Assembly: GCA_039881145.1 (NCBI GenBank)
Contig: JAYKKI010000013.1
Location: 38,149,501 to 38,213,500, forward strand
Reading direction: 5' to 3'
DNA length: 64,000 bases
Origin: Druceiella hillmani
Lineage: Eukaryota > Arthropoda > Insecta > Lepidoptera > Hepialidae
Shown here: positions 25,669 through 38,900 of the stretch, piece after piece
Position numbering within the stretch: position 1 is the first letter of the stretch
Layout: every line of letters starts with the position of its first letter
Position numbers and translations under genes: made by a program
The notes under the pieces: model-generated
The model's input: the letters and a program-made list of their open reading frames with translations, nothing else
Told to the model about the DNA's origin: nothing
The model's database searches: none

Positions 25669-27150
25669 TTAAATATACGGAGTACGGAATAAGTATCGGG
25701 CAAAAAGATGCTATTCGTTGGCTATAAGCCCTAGGTCACTTTTTATGACTTAAATAATTTGTAAAATATTGCACAGAAAAAATATTCCATTTAAATTTTG
25801 TTCACTTAATGTATATTCAAAGTATTAACCAACTTATTATAAACACAATCGCCCTCTCCTATTATTCTATCCTCGTTTTTGAATATTGTCTTTTAATTTA
25901 TCCAACTTCACTTAATTACGTTTCACCATTTCAAAAGCAGAAAAATGTTGTCTGTTTAAACTGGTATAAACTATGCAACACTATAAATGATAACGAAAAA
26001 TACATACTTTCGTACACATGTATTTTCGGCAACACCCGTTTGGTACTATCTGTCCCGTTTGGTACGGCTAACTTGAAAAATCGTACATTAGAAAGAGACA
26101 GGGCATGATAACAGCGTTAGTCTTCTTTATTGGTTAACTCCACGTGGACTAGATTATCCCTTATTAGATTGACTAAAGCAATTTTTCTTTTGATGTGCCA
26201 ATAAATTAGAAATTATTCCAAGTCTTTAAAATTTCAACAAAATAAAAGGTGCTATAAAGCTGCGTTACATTATTTGTTTTTGTTATAATCTCTTCGCATT
26301 TTGAATATTGTGTAAAGATATCTTAGATTTAGAAAAATATTTAGGAAAGTTAATTGTTTAATCAATTTTGCTGTTATCTATACAGAATATAACATTGAAT
26401 GTTACACAAAACAATTCTAAGAAACTGGCTTCATTCTATACAACTTTTTGTTGAGAAAATTATGGAAATAGCTCGTTGATTTGAAGAAAAAAATATACAT
26501 CGGTTTTTGGATCACACGATAAATTAAATGTGTATTGAATTATTTTTATTTTATTTCGTCACAATTCTTTTGATTTGCTAACAGGCGATTGGTCCTTGGG
26601 GACCTAAAAATTTCTTAACGTGTACATTTTTTTCTTCGAAACATGTGTTTAATATTATATTCTAATGTTCTATTTCTACCTTAATAACTAAAATGACATA
26701 AAATTTGTCATATTTCAGTTGAACGTGTTTGAAAAAATTAAATTCAAGCTACAAGTTGAGAGATTCATCTGACAAAACATCGAACGATGTAACCCATTTT
26801 TTCTTTTTTTCATATCGCGAGCAACAAAAATAGCCAAAAACTCAAATAAAAAGCCTTGCGGCCTCTTTGCTATACTGTAACATAAAAATAATATTTCAAT
26901 TAATTTAACGTTAATCAGTTTAAATAAATTGTGACGTAATGGTTAAGCTATGAGTTTATTTTTTCGTGTTGCTATTACCTGTTAATATTTAATTTTGTAA
27001 CACTTCATTCAAAAAAACTTTAATAAACACATTTTTTGTATGGAGGTCTCATTTTTTAGACAAATTGCGACCTCCTTTACTAATACGACGAACGAAATAA
27101 TATAAATAACGACATAGCAGCTCATTCGTATGAATGACGATTCGCCATGA

Positions 27151-27424
27151 TTTCTTCGACGTATTTTATGGTCAGATGAAAGCATATTTATGCGGCATGG
27201 AATATTTAATGTACATACCGGACACTACTGGAGCCATATGATCCATTTTAAAGAGCCGGGAAGGTTTCAGCATAAATGGAATTTAAATATATGTGCAGGA
27301 ATTTTTGATAATAAGCTCCTAGGTCCGTTTTTCCTATCTACCATCACACAGTGACATCAGACAAGTGTTTGTATTTTTTTGCGTAATGAAGTAAAAGACT
27401 TTTTTTCGAATTTGTCTATGAGCG
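27151..27424 (+). mobile_element. mariner/Tc (IS630-like) transposase relic around the first catalytic Asp
   Basis: The frame from 27151 reads FLRRILWSDESIFMRHGIFN, then a stretch with HYWS, HKWNLNICAGIFDNKLLGPF and FL, up to a TGA at 27352. A degraded LRNEVKDFF-like stretch follows. The WSDES motif with the downstream NxWxGI..LIGP-like segment is the pattern around the first Asp of DDE/D transposases common in arthropods. The second and third catalytic residues and the terminal inverted repeats were not found, so this is a fragment. Confidence 0.75.
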
Positions 27425-29774
27425 TATTTTTATAAAAAAATTTATATCGATAATTTTTAGATAAAAAACTTCAGCATTTGTACTTTATTTATTTAAAATA
27501 TTATCTCTAATAAATGTTATAAAATAGTATTTAGTATTCATAATTTATCAACTATTTCATAATTTATCAACTGTCTAAAAAACTACCTTATTGCTGTATA
27601 ATATTTACAACCGCCAAGTGCCATATTTATACTCTTTCTTGTATTTAGAACAAATCGAAATCGAACCAATGAGAAAAAAAAATGTCAATTTACGTTTTCG
27701 GCTTATGAATATGACGTGAACTTCACGTTCCATTGCGAATTAAATAATTAAACAAAACAGCTTCTAATACCTACTCAGGAGCCAGTGACGTTTTAGCATG
27801 TTCCTCGCCAGTAGATGCGCGGCGCTTGCGAGCAATTGACGTGTATTTATATTAAGGCGTTCATTGACCTCATGCGACCGTTTTCATAACAAAAACATTT
27901 GCAGTATTAAAATACGTTGTGCAGGAGGAAAAAAGGACGTATAATACAATAGTTAGAAAAGACAGATGATTGGGAAAATGTAGTGGGTGTTGATGAAGAT
28001 ATTGGAAATTTACAAGAGGAAAAATATTTAGCTAGTATGCCATACGATTCACAAGACCCGAACACAAAACAGAAGTAGACTAGAGACGATGAAAATAAAA
28101 AAAAATGCTAACACACATCGTATATAACCGTTTTATTTTCGTTTCTAATGCGTATTTTTTGCTTTTAAAATTATTTCTTGCACAAGCAGGACATCTATTA
28201 ATTTTTCAAAGTAAAGATTGTAGAACATCAACAGGAAAAAAGTTTTTGTAACCTTTTTGTTTTATTTCCTATTATTAAATAGATGTAATTTAAAAAATAA
28301 CAACAAATTCTTAAATCTTACATAATTGAGTCATATTGAAATTTATCAAGCGTGACTAACGTTGTATAAAAATCCACTTGACATATATTTCTTAACCCAT
28401 CATAAAGTATATCAAAGAATTTTGAAAAAAAACTGCAGAATGTCTAAGTTATACATATAGAACAAAATTTTAAGTATTACGACAAGTGACAAACTTTGTT
28501 TCAAATTGCCTTCTCAATTACTCTGTTACGAAAATCGATCGATTTTTATCCTATTAAATAATATATTACAGATGTAATAATTCTGTCCATATTATTGATC
28601 TGCAAGAAGTAAAATCGGGAGAACACCTTTCTCCTGCAAGTTTCATATTACTAATTTCTATTTTCAAAACACCTAACAAGGTGGAATGGAATTTTTGTGT
28701 TTCCGATATGTTATTAATTGCGATAATCCAATTAGTCGAAGGAAAAGGAAATACACTTTTTTGTAATAATGGTTTAAAAGAAACACTGAAAGCGACTTAT
28801 GATATGAAATAAAAAATAAATATGTAAATTGGAAATATCGGCTATGAAGAAGTGATATTAAAGAAGCCAGAAAACTAGAAACATCGTCTACAAAGTGTAA
28901 GTTTTGGAATTTGAAGATTGTAGGGATATTTTGATCGTGTAATATCTTTAGTTATCTTTTGAATCTCGTGCAGATAAAATCAAAGGTATATTACCCCAGT
29001 TTGAGGTAAATGTGAAATAAATTATAAAATATTAATAGTATTGTAAAAAAACTGTTGTATTGTAAGGTGTCAAAACGATAACAATTAACATGTCATAAAT
29101 ATAAAGATTTAATAATTTAAAGAAAATTTCACAAATATTTTGTAACAAAATCAAGGAAATACAATCAAAATAGAAAAAAGGGATAGATTAGTGTTTACCC
29201 TTATATATCTGCCAAATCGAATAAAATATAACAAAGTCTAAAAGTTTGAGTAATTTTAAAAAAATCACAGTTTAATTTAATAGTTTTAAGAGAAAGTAAT
29301 GTCTTTTTTTATTTATTAATATTTTTATACAGGCGACTTAGATATACTGCATAACATAAACCACACCCTACATCATTTTCAATTTCCCGGACTCGGCATT
29401 TAATATAAAATTCAGGATTTCAGGTTAGAAATGCATCCAAAAACAGTAAAAATGTTGTTAACTAGCAAACATTAAAAATGTTGTTAACTGCTTAAATCAT
29501 TTATTTCCTTTTAATATCTGTAATTAATCACATACTAACTTAGGATGAGTTCAGTCATATTTATATGTGTAATTTTATTTACGACTCTTTATAACTGTGG
29601 AGAGACATTACACTTCTTTAATTTTCTTATAAAATCGAGATATACTTTGAATATTATGTTATTAATTGTAAGAAAGGAAACTTTTAAGCAGCTTAAATCT
29701 CAGAAATATATTATCGTATAAAATTCAACAAACAGATTTAATAATAAATAAATAGAATAAACAATTATTCTCAC

Positions 29775-29913
29775 CGAACAAACTTCTTCAACCCTCCCGT
29801 TCCAGATAATTTTTATGGAGATGAAGTGTCTATCAAAGAATCTCGGCAGCTGATGGAAGAAGGCTGCCAGGCCGATGTAAAACAAACATTTTATCACTCT
29901 GGGCATGGTGCAC
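29775..29913 (-). CDS. SPR: Sex peptide receptor, coding exon 3 (ICL2, TM4, ECL2)
   Basis: A 139-nt exon encoding the last base of W225 and residues 226-271. It starts CTMPRVIKCLFYIGLAAFFH, giving TM4, then QLPRFFDRHF and the ECL2 stretch IIWNGRVEEVCS, whose Cys (C270) is the expected partner of C183. The motif HQLPRFFDR is diagnostic of SPR orthologues. The acceptor is a good pyrimidine-rich ...tttgttctaattgcag ending at 29914; the donor is GTGAGA at 29774, phase 0. The Met codon inside the exon is not a start: coding continuity with exon 2 runs through the split Trp. Confidence 0.95.
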
Positions 29914-32369
29914 CTGCAATTAGAACAAAGAAATAAAAATCAGTTAAAAACATGAAAAAAAATTTATAATCGCTAATGAGTTTTGCACGAAGTAGTTTAC
30001 TACTAGGCGCAGTACATTTTAATAAAATTCTTTTAGAACTTTTACAAAATTCTTATAGAATTTTTTTAAAATTACGAATAAATTAATGTATGGAAAATTG
30101 AATGATACAGCTTTTAATGTCAGGAAAATTAAACGATATAGTATTTAAGATAATCAGAAAGGCTCTATCTAACAGAGAAAAAGCGAAAACGTAGAAGAAA
30201 TTATAACTTATTATGCGAAATATGAAAATGTTCTTTCAATTGACATATTAAAATGTTATAAGCCCCTTAATGTAATTTATATTGACGTTTTGTTTATTTT
30301 TAATCATTCAGTCTTCAAACACATGTATGTATAATCATCCAATATCTATGTATGCGATAAGCTATTTAAAATTCAAATAAAAAGTTATTGTAACAATTTT
30401 CATATTTAGAAGCGATTCCTTGGATCTTATAATTAATGTCGGATATAGATGGTCTTAAATCAAAATGTATTTATTCCTTCAATAATTTTGTGGAAAATAT
30501 AAACATATTTTTATAATTTGTGCCAAATTACGACCAAATCGATTAAGGTATGTGACTTACGGAACTTTTACAAATTTTCTCAAAATTTCATTCACGGCTA
30601 CGTTCTACTAATTTTTTTTTAATAGTTATTGACATTTAAAGACAAACGTTATTCTCAACGGTTCAATTATTCATCCTGTATTTCATTCGAGTATCGAACT
30701 GTACATACCAATTAGATAACAGAAAAACTTGTTACAATCTGCAATAATTAGCCTCATCCTGGACCTTTTAGATATCTTTCGATATCTTGTGGATTTTAGT
30801 GTAGTCTACAGTATTATTTCAAAATAATTTTAATGTATTTGTAATGGTTTAGATTTATAATTAAAAACTATAGTCGACGCACCCGGTCTTCCTTAATTTA
30901 TATTGTCGTTCCTCATTACCTATTAAAAAATTTATAAAAATATTATATATCCATCTAAACATTATAAAATATACATAATGATTTCATGTGAGTTAGATGA
31001 AAGAATAATAATGAATTTAATGAATTTTATGTTAAACCTCAAAAAAAACGAAATAAGTAAATCTATGCATAAGGGTTTATAAGAAGGTCGTAAATACGGT
31101 CAGATAATCTTGATATACCTTTATGGTTAAAAACCCAATCCATTAAAAGAAAAATACCGTCTGTGTAAATATATTGAACATTATAAATATGAAGAAATAT
31201 GTAACGTGTTTTAATTTTTTCTACGGATTTTCATCTTTTCTAACTAACTCATTATATACGTACATTGAACCTATTTAACTAGCAAACAGTATTAGTCAAT
31301 ATACAAGAATGATCGAACCGCTCTATTCATAAACTACGATGTATCTCACGTTAGATACGTGAGAAACCTCCACATAATTTACATAATCCCACGCATACGT
31401 TATTTGAGAGTTATTTAATATAGAATAGGATTGTAAACAAGAAGATTTTGCTGATTGCGAATACGGCGTACAGGCTTATGTAAAACCCCGACGTTTGTTG
31501 TGCTATGTTAATACATATTTGCTCCAGATGTTGTTGGAATTACAATCTACCAAGTACTGTATCTTCATTACTGTAAGGTAATCAAGATATTGTGCGATGA
31601 GATTATTGTAATCTCGTTATCTTTATGAGATAAAGATGTGTTCTTTATAGATTTGGAATACAATTACGCTACATGTACCGCACATAATTCAATTAATTTT
31701 GCAAAATCATAGTTTCAATATGAGATTTATTATTAAAGGCCCAATTTGTAACATCAGATAAAGTGTGCTGAATTTGATTAATTAGTTATTTAAATACTGA
31801 GTTTGTTTATTAAATATTACTTTGAATCGATGATAGAACTAAATGCGATTACCTTAAATTTAAAAAAAAATTCAGCCGTCACGGGATGCCTGGTAGATGT
31901 GAAACAACTAATTTTTTATGTTGAAATTTTTTTATTTAAACAAATTAAAAACAAAGATTGAGACAGTTGTTAATAATAAAATATTAATTTAATTTTATTA
32001 TACTGGTCAATTACCTTGTCAGGTATATATTCTTCTTTTATTTTTGTAATAATTGTTGATGCTGATTTTAATGAAAATAAAATTACAATTAGCCGATTAT
32101 AGCTGAAATACGATACGAAAGTTTTAGATTTCCCTTTCTCGCATTATTTTAAGAGTAATCAATTCTCGGTATTGCTTTTTGGAACGAGAAACTCATCTCT
32201 CAGAAAATGACGTCTTTGGTTATTTTTTACATATTTATTAAGATATTAAGCTTCCTTTGAATGGTAACCTGCATCTCCGTCCGTTGGTTTGTTGGTTCAT
32301 CCATTGAATCGTTAAGCTACATGTCGCAATTCTTGACTAACTTTGTTTATCCTTTTTTATCAAGTGGTT

Positions 32370-32830
32370 ACATGTTAGGATCGAAGCCCGTTGATTGCCT
32401 ATTGTTAATATTTTTTTTAGAAATGAAACTTAATGACTGATTAGTTTTGATGACAAGACGCTACAGATAGCAATTCTTGATGGATTTTCATGATTGTTTT
32501 TCCTTAAAATGTTTAAATCGAAGGATCGAAGCCCATTGATTGAGTAATGCCTATAATTCTTTTGGCACAAACACACATAACCCTATTGATCGACTATGTT
32601 GATAAGTATAAACTGCCTGATGATCCTTTTTCTATAAATGGTTAACTATTAGAATAGAAGCCTATTGATTAACTATTGTCTACAATTGTTTTCGAATAAA
32701 AACTTATCGTTTGATTAATGTTGATAAATATTTTATGATAACATCCTATTGATTGATATATGTTGATAATTATTTAAGAATAGAAGCCTATTGACTGTCT
32801 AATGTTGAGCCTATTGTTAAGAAATAAAAA
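32370..32830. repeat. Degenerate tandem repeat built on a GAAGCCTATTGATTG motif
   Basis: The block [G/A]AAGCC(T/C)(A/G)TTGATTG followed by a CTATGTTGATAATTATT-like stretch recurs irregularly, for example near 32384, 32529, 32582, 32659, 32749 and 32788. Unit length varies from about 40 to 145 bp, so the array is old and eroded. Confidence 0.65.
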
Positions 32831-34067
32831 ATAAAAAAGCCTATTTGCATTCAAAATTATTTAATTCTTCTAAATAAATTTCTGCAAAAATATCTCTTTT
32901 TTTAGTCTTTGGTTTGTTTTTTCGGCCTTCGTTTTGTGTGGATATTTTAACTGTGTGTCGTTTGTTATTTGTCCAAAGGCGTGTTGATTATTAGTTGTAC
33001 TATCATAAAATTGTCGCGTCATTTGTACATAAGTGAAAAAAAATTTAATTGCAGAATATGTACATTGATTTTACATTTGGATTTAAATATTATCGACAAA
33101 GTTTCATTACGCTTAATTGTTTTTGCAAGCAGAATTTTTGTTTGTAAAATGTGTATTCACTTGGCGTGTCAAGAAACATATTCTGTTTAAGTACATTCAA
33201 TATTGTAAGATAGCGGGTCAACTAGCAGTAATAAGAAGAAGAACTATATTGAACGAGCGAACTCTTCTTTTTACATTCAGTAACATCCATTTAAGACTTT
33301 ACTGTAAAGAGGGTCAAATTTTTATCTGCAGTATTAACTGTAAAAAGCGAACAAATTTATATAGGATTTTGCCATCAAAATATAACTCATAAGCATATTT
33401 GTCCTTTATTAATTGTTTGAATGTAGTTATAATAACTTTGAAATTTCATATGTCCATCTATTTCAGTACTTCAAGAACCTTTAAGATTAGAATTTAATAG
33501 AGGTAGAGTTTTTATAATTAATATAAATACTACTAATTGGAGATACTGCCAAATTGAAGTCATTATTAATTGAAATTTAGCGTAACCTTCAAAGTTGACA
33601 GGATTTAGCAGTGGAGGATGTCGGTTAAAGAATGCATTGTACGGTAGGCGCTTTGTGAAACTTAATTGCACGCTATCATGCATAATCGATGGGGTTGAGT
33701 GGAAAAAAAATTTATTATGAAAATAGAATACTCGAAAAAATTCTTTTGATAACAGAGAAAACGTTTATAATCACGCAATCCTAATAAATTACTCATATAT
33801 TAGGATTCGACAATCATTTCTCGTACGTACTCATATGTGGCCAGAAATATCAATGGTAGCTGAATAACCGATCTAGGATTATTTGTCTTCTGTAATTAAA
33901 AATAAACAATTGCAAAACATATTTAAATAATTATTATTAAGTTATCTTAAATACGCTAGCAAACTGGGTTGTCCATCAATTTAGAATTTCTTTCGAGATA
34001 ATTATAAGACAAATTAAATTTTACTACTCAAAATATAATTTAATTTCAAAGTACTCATCAAAACTAA

Positions 34068-34091
34068 TTATATATATAAATATATATACAT

Positions 34092-34133
<42 letters not shown>

Positions 34134-34137
34134 GTAT
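34068..34137. repeat. Compound TA/CA microsatellite
   Basis: TA run, then about seven CA units, then another TA run. Confidence 0.95.
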
Positions 34138-34896
34138 ACTTGCAAAATTTAAAACATCTAGACCAAGAAATACAAGAACTACGAGGGTTGAACTGATAAA
34201 CAGACAAACAATCGAAAATAACATAATTATGACAATTTCATATTTAACTACGGAACAGTTGAGTTCCGAAAAGTTACAGTTCCGAATAAAGCATTGGATT
34301 CGTGAGAGTAAATTTAATGTCATTTGCTCGGCTGTAATAAACTAAATAGCAACATTTGTAAATGCCTTTGTTTGATCTACGTATTAAGGTCGTTTCACTA
34401 GCGATTTCATCGTTTAACTAGTGATTTCATCATTTCAATAGCACTACAGGTCATAGTAAATTCAATTTGTAATTTTTAACGTTATATAATATAAGTTCAC
34501 ACATTATTTAAATCCCAAATAATTTTGTGGCCCGAGTCACATCGAATTTACTTTCTGTTAGTAAACAGATAAAATGGCTAATTTATGTAACGTATCGGTT
34601 GTCTATGCAAACATTTGAATGAACGTAAGTAATTTGTATTGAAAGGTCATAGAAGTGCGAGAGTTTTAAAATCTTCTTAAAGCTACTCATTACAGTTGTT
34701 TTCTTCATGGAAAATTGTGTAGCTTTATAGAGGAGATGAACTACCATATGACAGTTGACATACAAAAATAATGAAAGTAGCACAAAACAAATGAAACGTA
34801 AGTACGTGACTTAACAGAGTTTATCTGTAAAATATATACAATAACATCTATATATATCTTCTGGAAAAATGTGGTAAAAAATAAGTATGTACTTAC

Positions 34897-34997
34897 CACG
34901 TTCGAGCGACGGGAGCGTGACACACGTAGATGTATCGTTGTACTGCCAGGGCCAGCGTCAGCCATATGCTGGCCGTATGGAACATGGCCGGTATCAC
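34897..34997 (-). CDS. SPR: Sex peptide receptor, coding exon 2 (TM3)
   Basis: A 101-nt exon encoding residues 192-224 plus two bases of codon 225. It continues exon 1 in frame as VIPAMFHTASIWLTLALAVQ-RYIYVCHAPVART. It carries TM3 and the family form of the DRY box, Q211-R212-Y213, followed by IYVCHAP. The acceptor is ...ttaattgcag at 34998 and the donor is the consensus GTAAGT at 34896, phase 2. The split Trp codon (TG|G) is completed by exon 3, which independently confirms the join. Short exons with long flanking introns are easily missed by gene finders; an open-frame search in the wrong frame would instead suggest a spurious protein here. Confidence 0.95.
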
Positions 34998-35802
34998 CTG
35001 CAATTAACGATATCCTGTTAATTTGTAAACCAGGCTTCCCTGACTCAAGAGGTCTTACGTTAAAACATTATTCAGTTTTGAACTGAAAAACCTTTATTTA
35101 TGTTGACAAAAAACTGCAACATGAAAACGTATACTCGAACCACTACAGGAATACAAAGTTTAAGATTAACTGGACTTTCACCTTCTACATGCGTAGTTAT
35201 TGCGTCATTTAATTTTTAATCATTTAAATATTCTTGAAATTCCGTTCAGGTATGAAGTTTCTTGTATCAGTTCGTGTATTAATTTGTTACAATTTTATGA
35301 ATTTTGTGCTGTTTGAAATCTGTAATTGCAATTGGGCAGGTTGTATTTATTCTTCAATATAATGTCAATATAACTGAAAACATGTGATCAAATTTCACAA
35401 AGAAGTCAATTTTTTGTAGTGTCTACAGAATTTTAACATTACTCTATATTATTAGAAACAAAGTACTATTTCAATAGTAATAAAGAATTCAATGTACTGA
35501 CTCTGCTCTAACATATATCTGACTTTTAAACCTATATTTTTGTACCAAATAAATTGAAGTTTTTTTAAATTTTGAACATTATATTACATTTTACACTCAA
35601 AAATGCGCAGTTATTAGATTATCCTGGAAAATTGTATATGACGATACAAGTGTTTTTCTTTGGTAAATTTGGAGGATCGTGAATATGTTCTGTGGCAAAT
35701 TATACACAGTCAGAATTAAGTGTAGATACAAATTTCTCGTTCTTAGAAGATAATAACGAATATTAACTTTTCGATAATTGTACATACAAATGTCTTAGTG
35801 TA

Positions 35803-35977
35803 AAATTATCTTTAAAAAATTTTGTGGTCTTGTTTGTTTGCTATATTTTCAAGTAAACAATAAATAATTTTGTGAATACAATACAATTATTATTTTTAAT
35901 GTATTCACAAAATTATTTATTGTTTACTTAAAAATAGAGCAAACAAACAAAACCACACCATTTTTTAAAGATAATTT
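35803..35977. repeat. Fold-back (MITE-like) element with 78-bp arms
   Basis: Left arm 35803-35880 and right arm 35900-35977 are near-perfect reverse complements around a 19-bp loop. Shared blocks include AAATTATCTTTAAAAAA, TTGTTTGTTTGCT and AAGTAAACAATAAATAATTT. No open frame. The flanks do not show a clear target duplication. In the receptor pre-mRNA it would form a long hairpin. Confidence 0.9.
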
Positions 35978-38900
35978 GTTATTAATTAGTAAGGAATAAT
36001 ATTTCCTTTATTACTTCTCCTGACCATAAAATATTTTCATTAGCTACAGTTTCGTATTTTGCTACGGCACATATTTCAATTTAACACAATATGTTATATA
36101 TTTATTGAAATCAGACAATGCAGAAATTTCAACCCTAAAGATCTTCTAGCTAAAATTTCTACAAATTGAACAACAGAAGATTATATGTTTCAGAATATTT
36201 TATTGAAGTGAAGTTAGAATATGAAATTGAAAATTCGATTATCTCAAAATGAAGGTAAATTATTTTTCTTAACTTCATCGATCGATTGTTGGTCTTTTTA
36301 ATCAAAGAGGAACCTATTATTATTATCCTCGGCAAAAGTATACAAAGAAATAAATCTAAAAATTATAGCTCTTAATCAAATAATTTTAGCTTTTTAATCT
36401 CAACCAATTCATCACCGATTGTGAGTTTGTGATGAGTAAAAGTGACGATAAAATAGGATACCATCAGCGCAAAATATTATACGAAAGATCTCTAAAATTT
36501 CTTATTTATAAAATTTAAATTGCATTAAGGTTATTTTTCATGTATCATCGATGATTTTTTTTTCTCGTTAAGGAGAATTTATGAGAAATTACTAAAAATA
36601 AATTTATTTTGCGGATAAAATTGTTCTTCAAGGTTTTCAAAATTCCGTCCCCACCTCGTAGAGTGTTTGTTACTGAAAATGATTTGCAAAATCTTTATAT
36701 TTTATACTGAGCATTACGTTTTTTTTTATGCTCAAAATACTATTTACTCAATTTAAATTAAATACAGAAATTCCAGTTAAAAAAAAAACATCCTACACCC
36801 TGATCCGTGGAGAATATCATATATCTAAACAAAACGACTGAAAATGTAGATTATCTCTTGCAAATTTTCAATTCTAGACAATAAATAAGTATATCATTGT
36901 TAGCACTAAAATTATCATTATAGACTCGTACTAAAATTATTATTTTAGATGCATATAAAAAGGATTATAATAGTATTTTCGTTTTGGGCAGACCATACGA
37001 TTTCAAAATTATTTAAATGATACAAATAGACATACTTATTTACGGGTCAGGACACGCTACAAATCACAATTCATGTTCTATTTTTGGGACCCTCTTTTCT
37101 ATAGATTTAGTAAGTATCCAAATATTTATTAAGATCTAAGTTTGTCTATAAAAATCACATGTGTCTCCTTCCGATTGTCTTTACGTAGACATATGCCTAT
37201 ATATGTGTCAGGACATGCTACCGGTCGCAATTTATGATTGATTTCGGTGATTCTTTTTTACATCGGTTTGGTATGTAAAATAAAGAATTGTTGATTTTTG
37301 AATTGTGTTGTTAACCAGTTTATACTTGTAATCAGTTTTCCCTAAAAACTCCCGTTTGTCATACTAGACGCTTGTTCTAGTGTCCGGTTTGCGTGGAACA
37401 TTTTTCCCCTTGACACTGTTATTGTTTACATATTTTTTATATTTAACAAACAATAAAAAGCGCAATTTATGCGCTTTTGGTTTTACTAATGATTTTACAT
37501 ATATTATTTAGTATTGCTCTCCATCATACGAAGTGGGGGAGAGGGAGTATGGGAGTGTGAAAAAAAAAATAGTTTTTATCTACGCTTGAGTATTATATTA
37601 TTGAAAAGAGGCCATTTGAAGAGTAAAGATATCTTTAATTGATTTCGTCAAAAATTAATGATGTGGGAGATCTTCAAAATTACTGTAGCCTCATTTCGTT
37701 ATCTGAACCATAATTCATAAAATATTATGTTAAATTTTGTTAAAAAAAATTCTTAAAATAATCTTAATAATTAGGCATTCAGAATTTCTAATCAAAATTG
37801 CCAATATTCCATATTAATTAAATTAGTAAAAAGATAGCATTGTGAATGTTATCTTATTGTAAGTTCTTTATTTTACGGAATATAATTTCCTTTCATATGC
37901 TAAAGAAGTGTTTTTTGTGTCAACATTTCAATATTTATATATCCAATCTAACCATTTATAAATATTTAGGCAGCGTTGAGCTGTATATATGTATATTGTA
38001 AGTGTTTAGAGTGTCCTATTATTCCATCGAAAGTTTGTGTTAAACCATTTCATTGGACGGTTTAATGAAGTAAATATATGGAACCATTTTAGAGGAAATA
38101 GAAGCTAAACCAAAATGTATATACCGTCAAAAATAATATTTAAAAAATGTGCTATTTACTAACAGAACTTTTTGATAAATAAGTTAAGTATTAATACAAA
38201 TTAGCTGATTTAAAATATTTCTGAATTTATCGTTCCATTTTGAAAGTTTAAAGGTAAAAGATATATTTAAACGAAAAAATACTCAAAAATTACGACGTCT
38301 AAAATTATGGTTATAGTGTTTCAATAACATTTGCTTAGATTTATAGAAACTCTGCTTATTTCACTATATGATATTCAGTAGTTTTGGAAATTAAGGACGG
38401 GGAATTTATTTTTTTGGCTTGTTTATAAAAAAAATATTCGGTGACGTTTATAACTAGCTCTTTAAAACGATACCCCACTCTATATAATAAGGAATTCTTG
38501 CAAAGTTTTCCAAATTCTTTGTTTAGTACTTTGATGGACAATCATCTGGAGAAATCAATCACAATTACAGCACGTTTTTGAATTAACAAGATAAATATTA
38601 AGGTGTAATAATGACATACAACTAGTAAAATTTTGAAAATCCATAAAAGGAAACAAAAAAAATAACAAACAACATCTAAGTTGATACGTCAGAAGAAGTC
38701 GTTTTTAAAATACCCATATTCTTCTTCATCAAATTTCCTCGTAAATAGGTTTGAGCGTTACTATTGAAATATATGCTGGTTACTATGTTTTGTTACCATG
38801 CAAGTAGGATAAACACAAAGAAATTGTGACAAAATATAACCGGCGAATGAGATTAATCCTTTCATATGAACAATAACTATGATCGCAGTTCGGTCCGCTA

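Larger units (their letters stand above)
29914..34896 (-). other. SPR intron 2 (about 5.0 kb)
   Basis: Bounded by GTAAGT and ...attgcag, phase 2. It contains a degenerate tandem repeat (32370-32830) and a CA/TA microsatellite (34068-34137). I see nothing else. Confidence 0.9.

Noticed and set aside
25457..25703. Minus-strand ORFs rich in Tyr and Ile
   Set aside because: Translation of a TA microsatellite.
34741..34965. 74-codon minus-strand ORF overlapping receptor exon 2
   Set aside because: Wrong frame of exon 2. The true frame encodes TM3 and joins exons 1 and 3 through consensus splice sites.
34871..35086. 71-codon plus-strand ORF over receptor exon 2
   Set aside because: Antisense shadow of exon 2.
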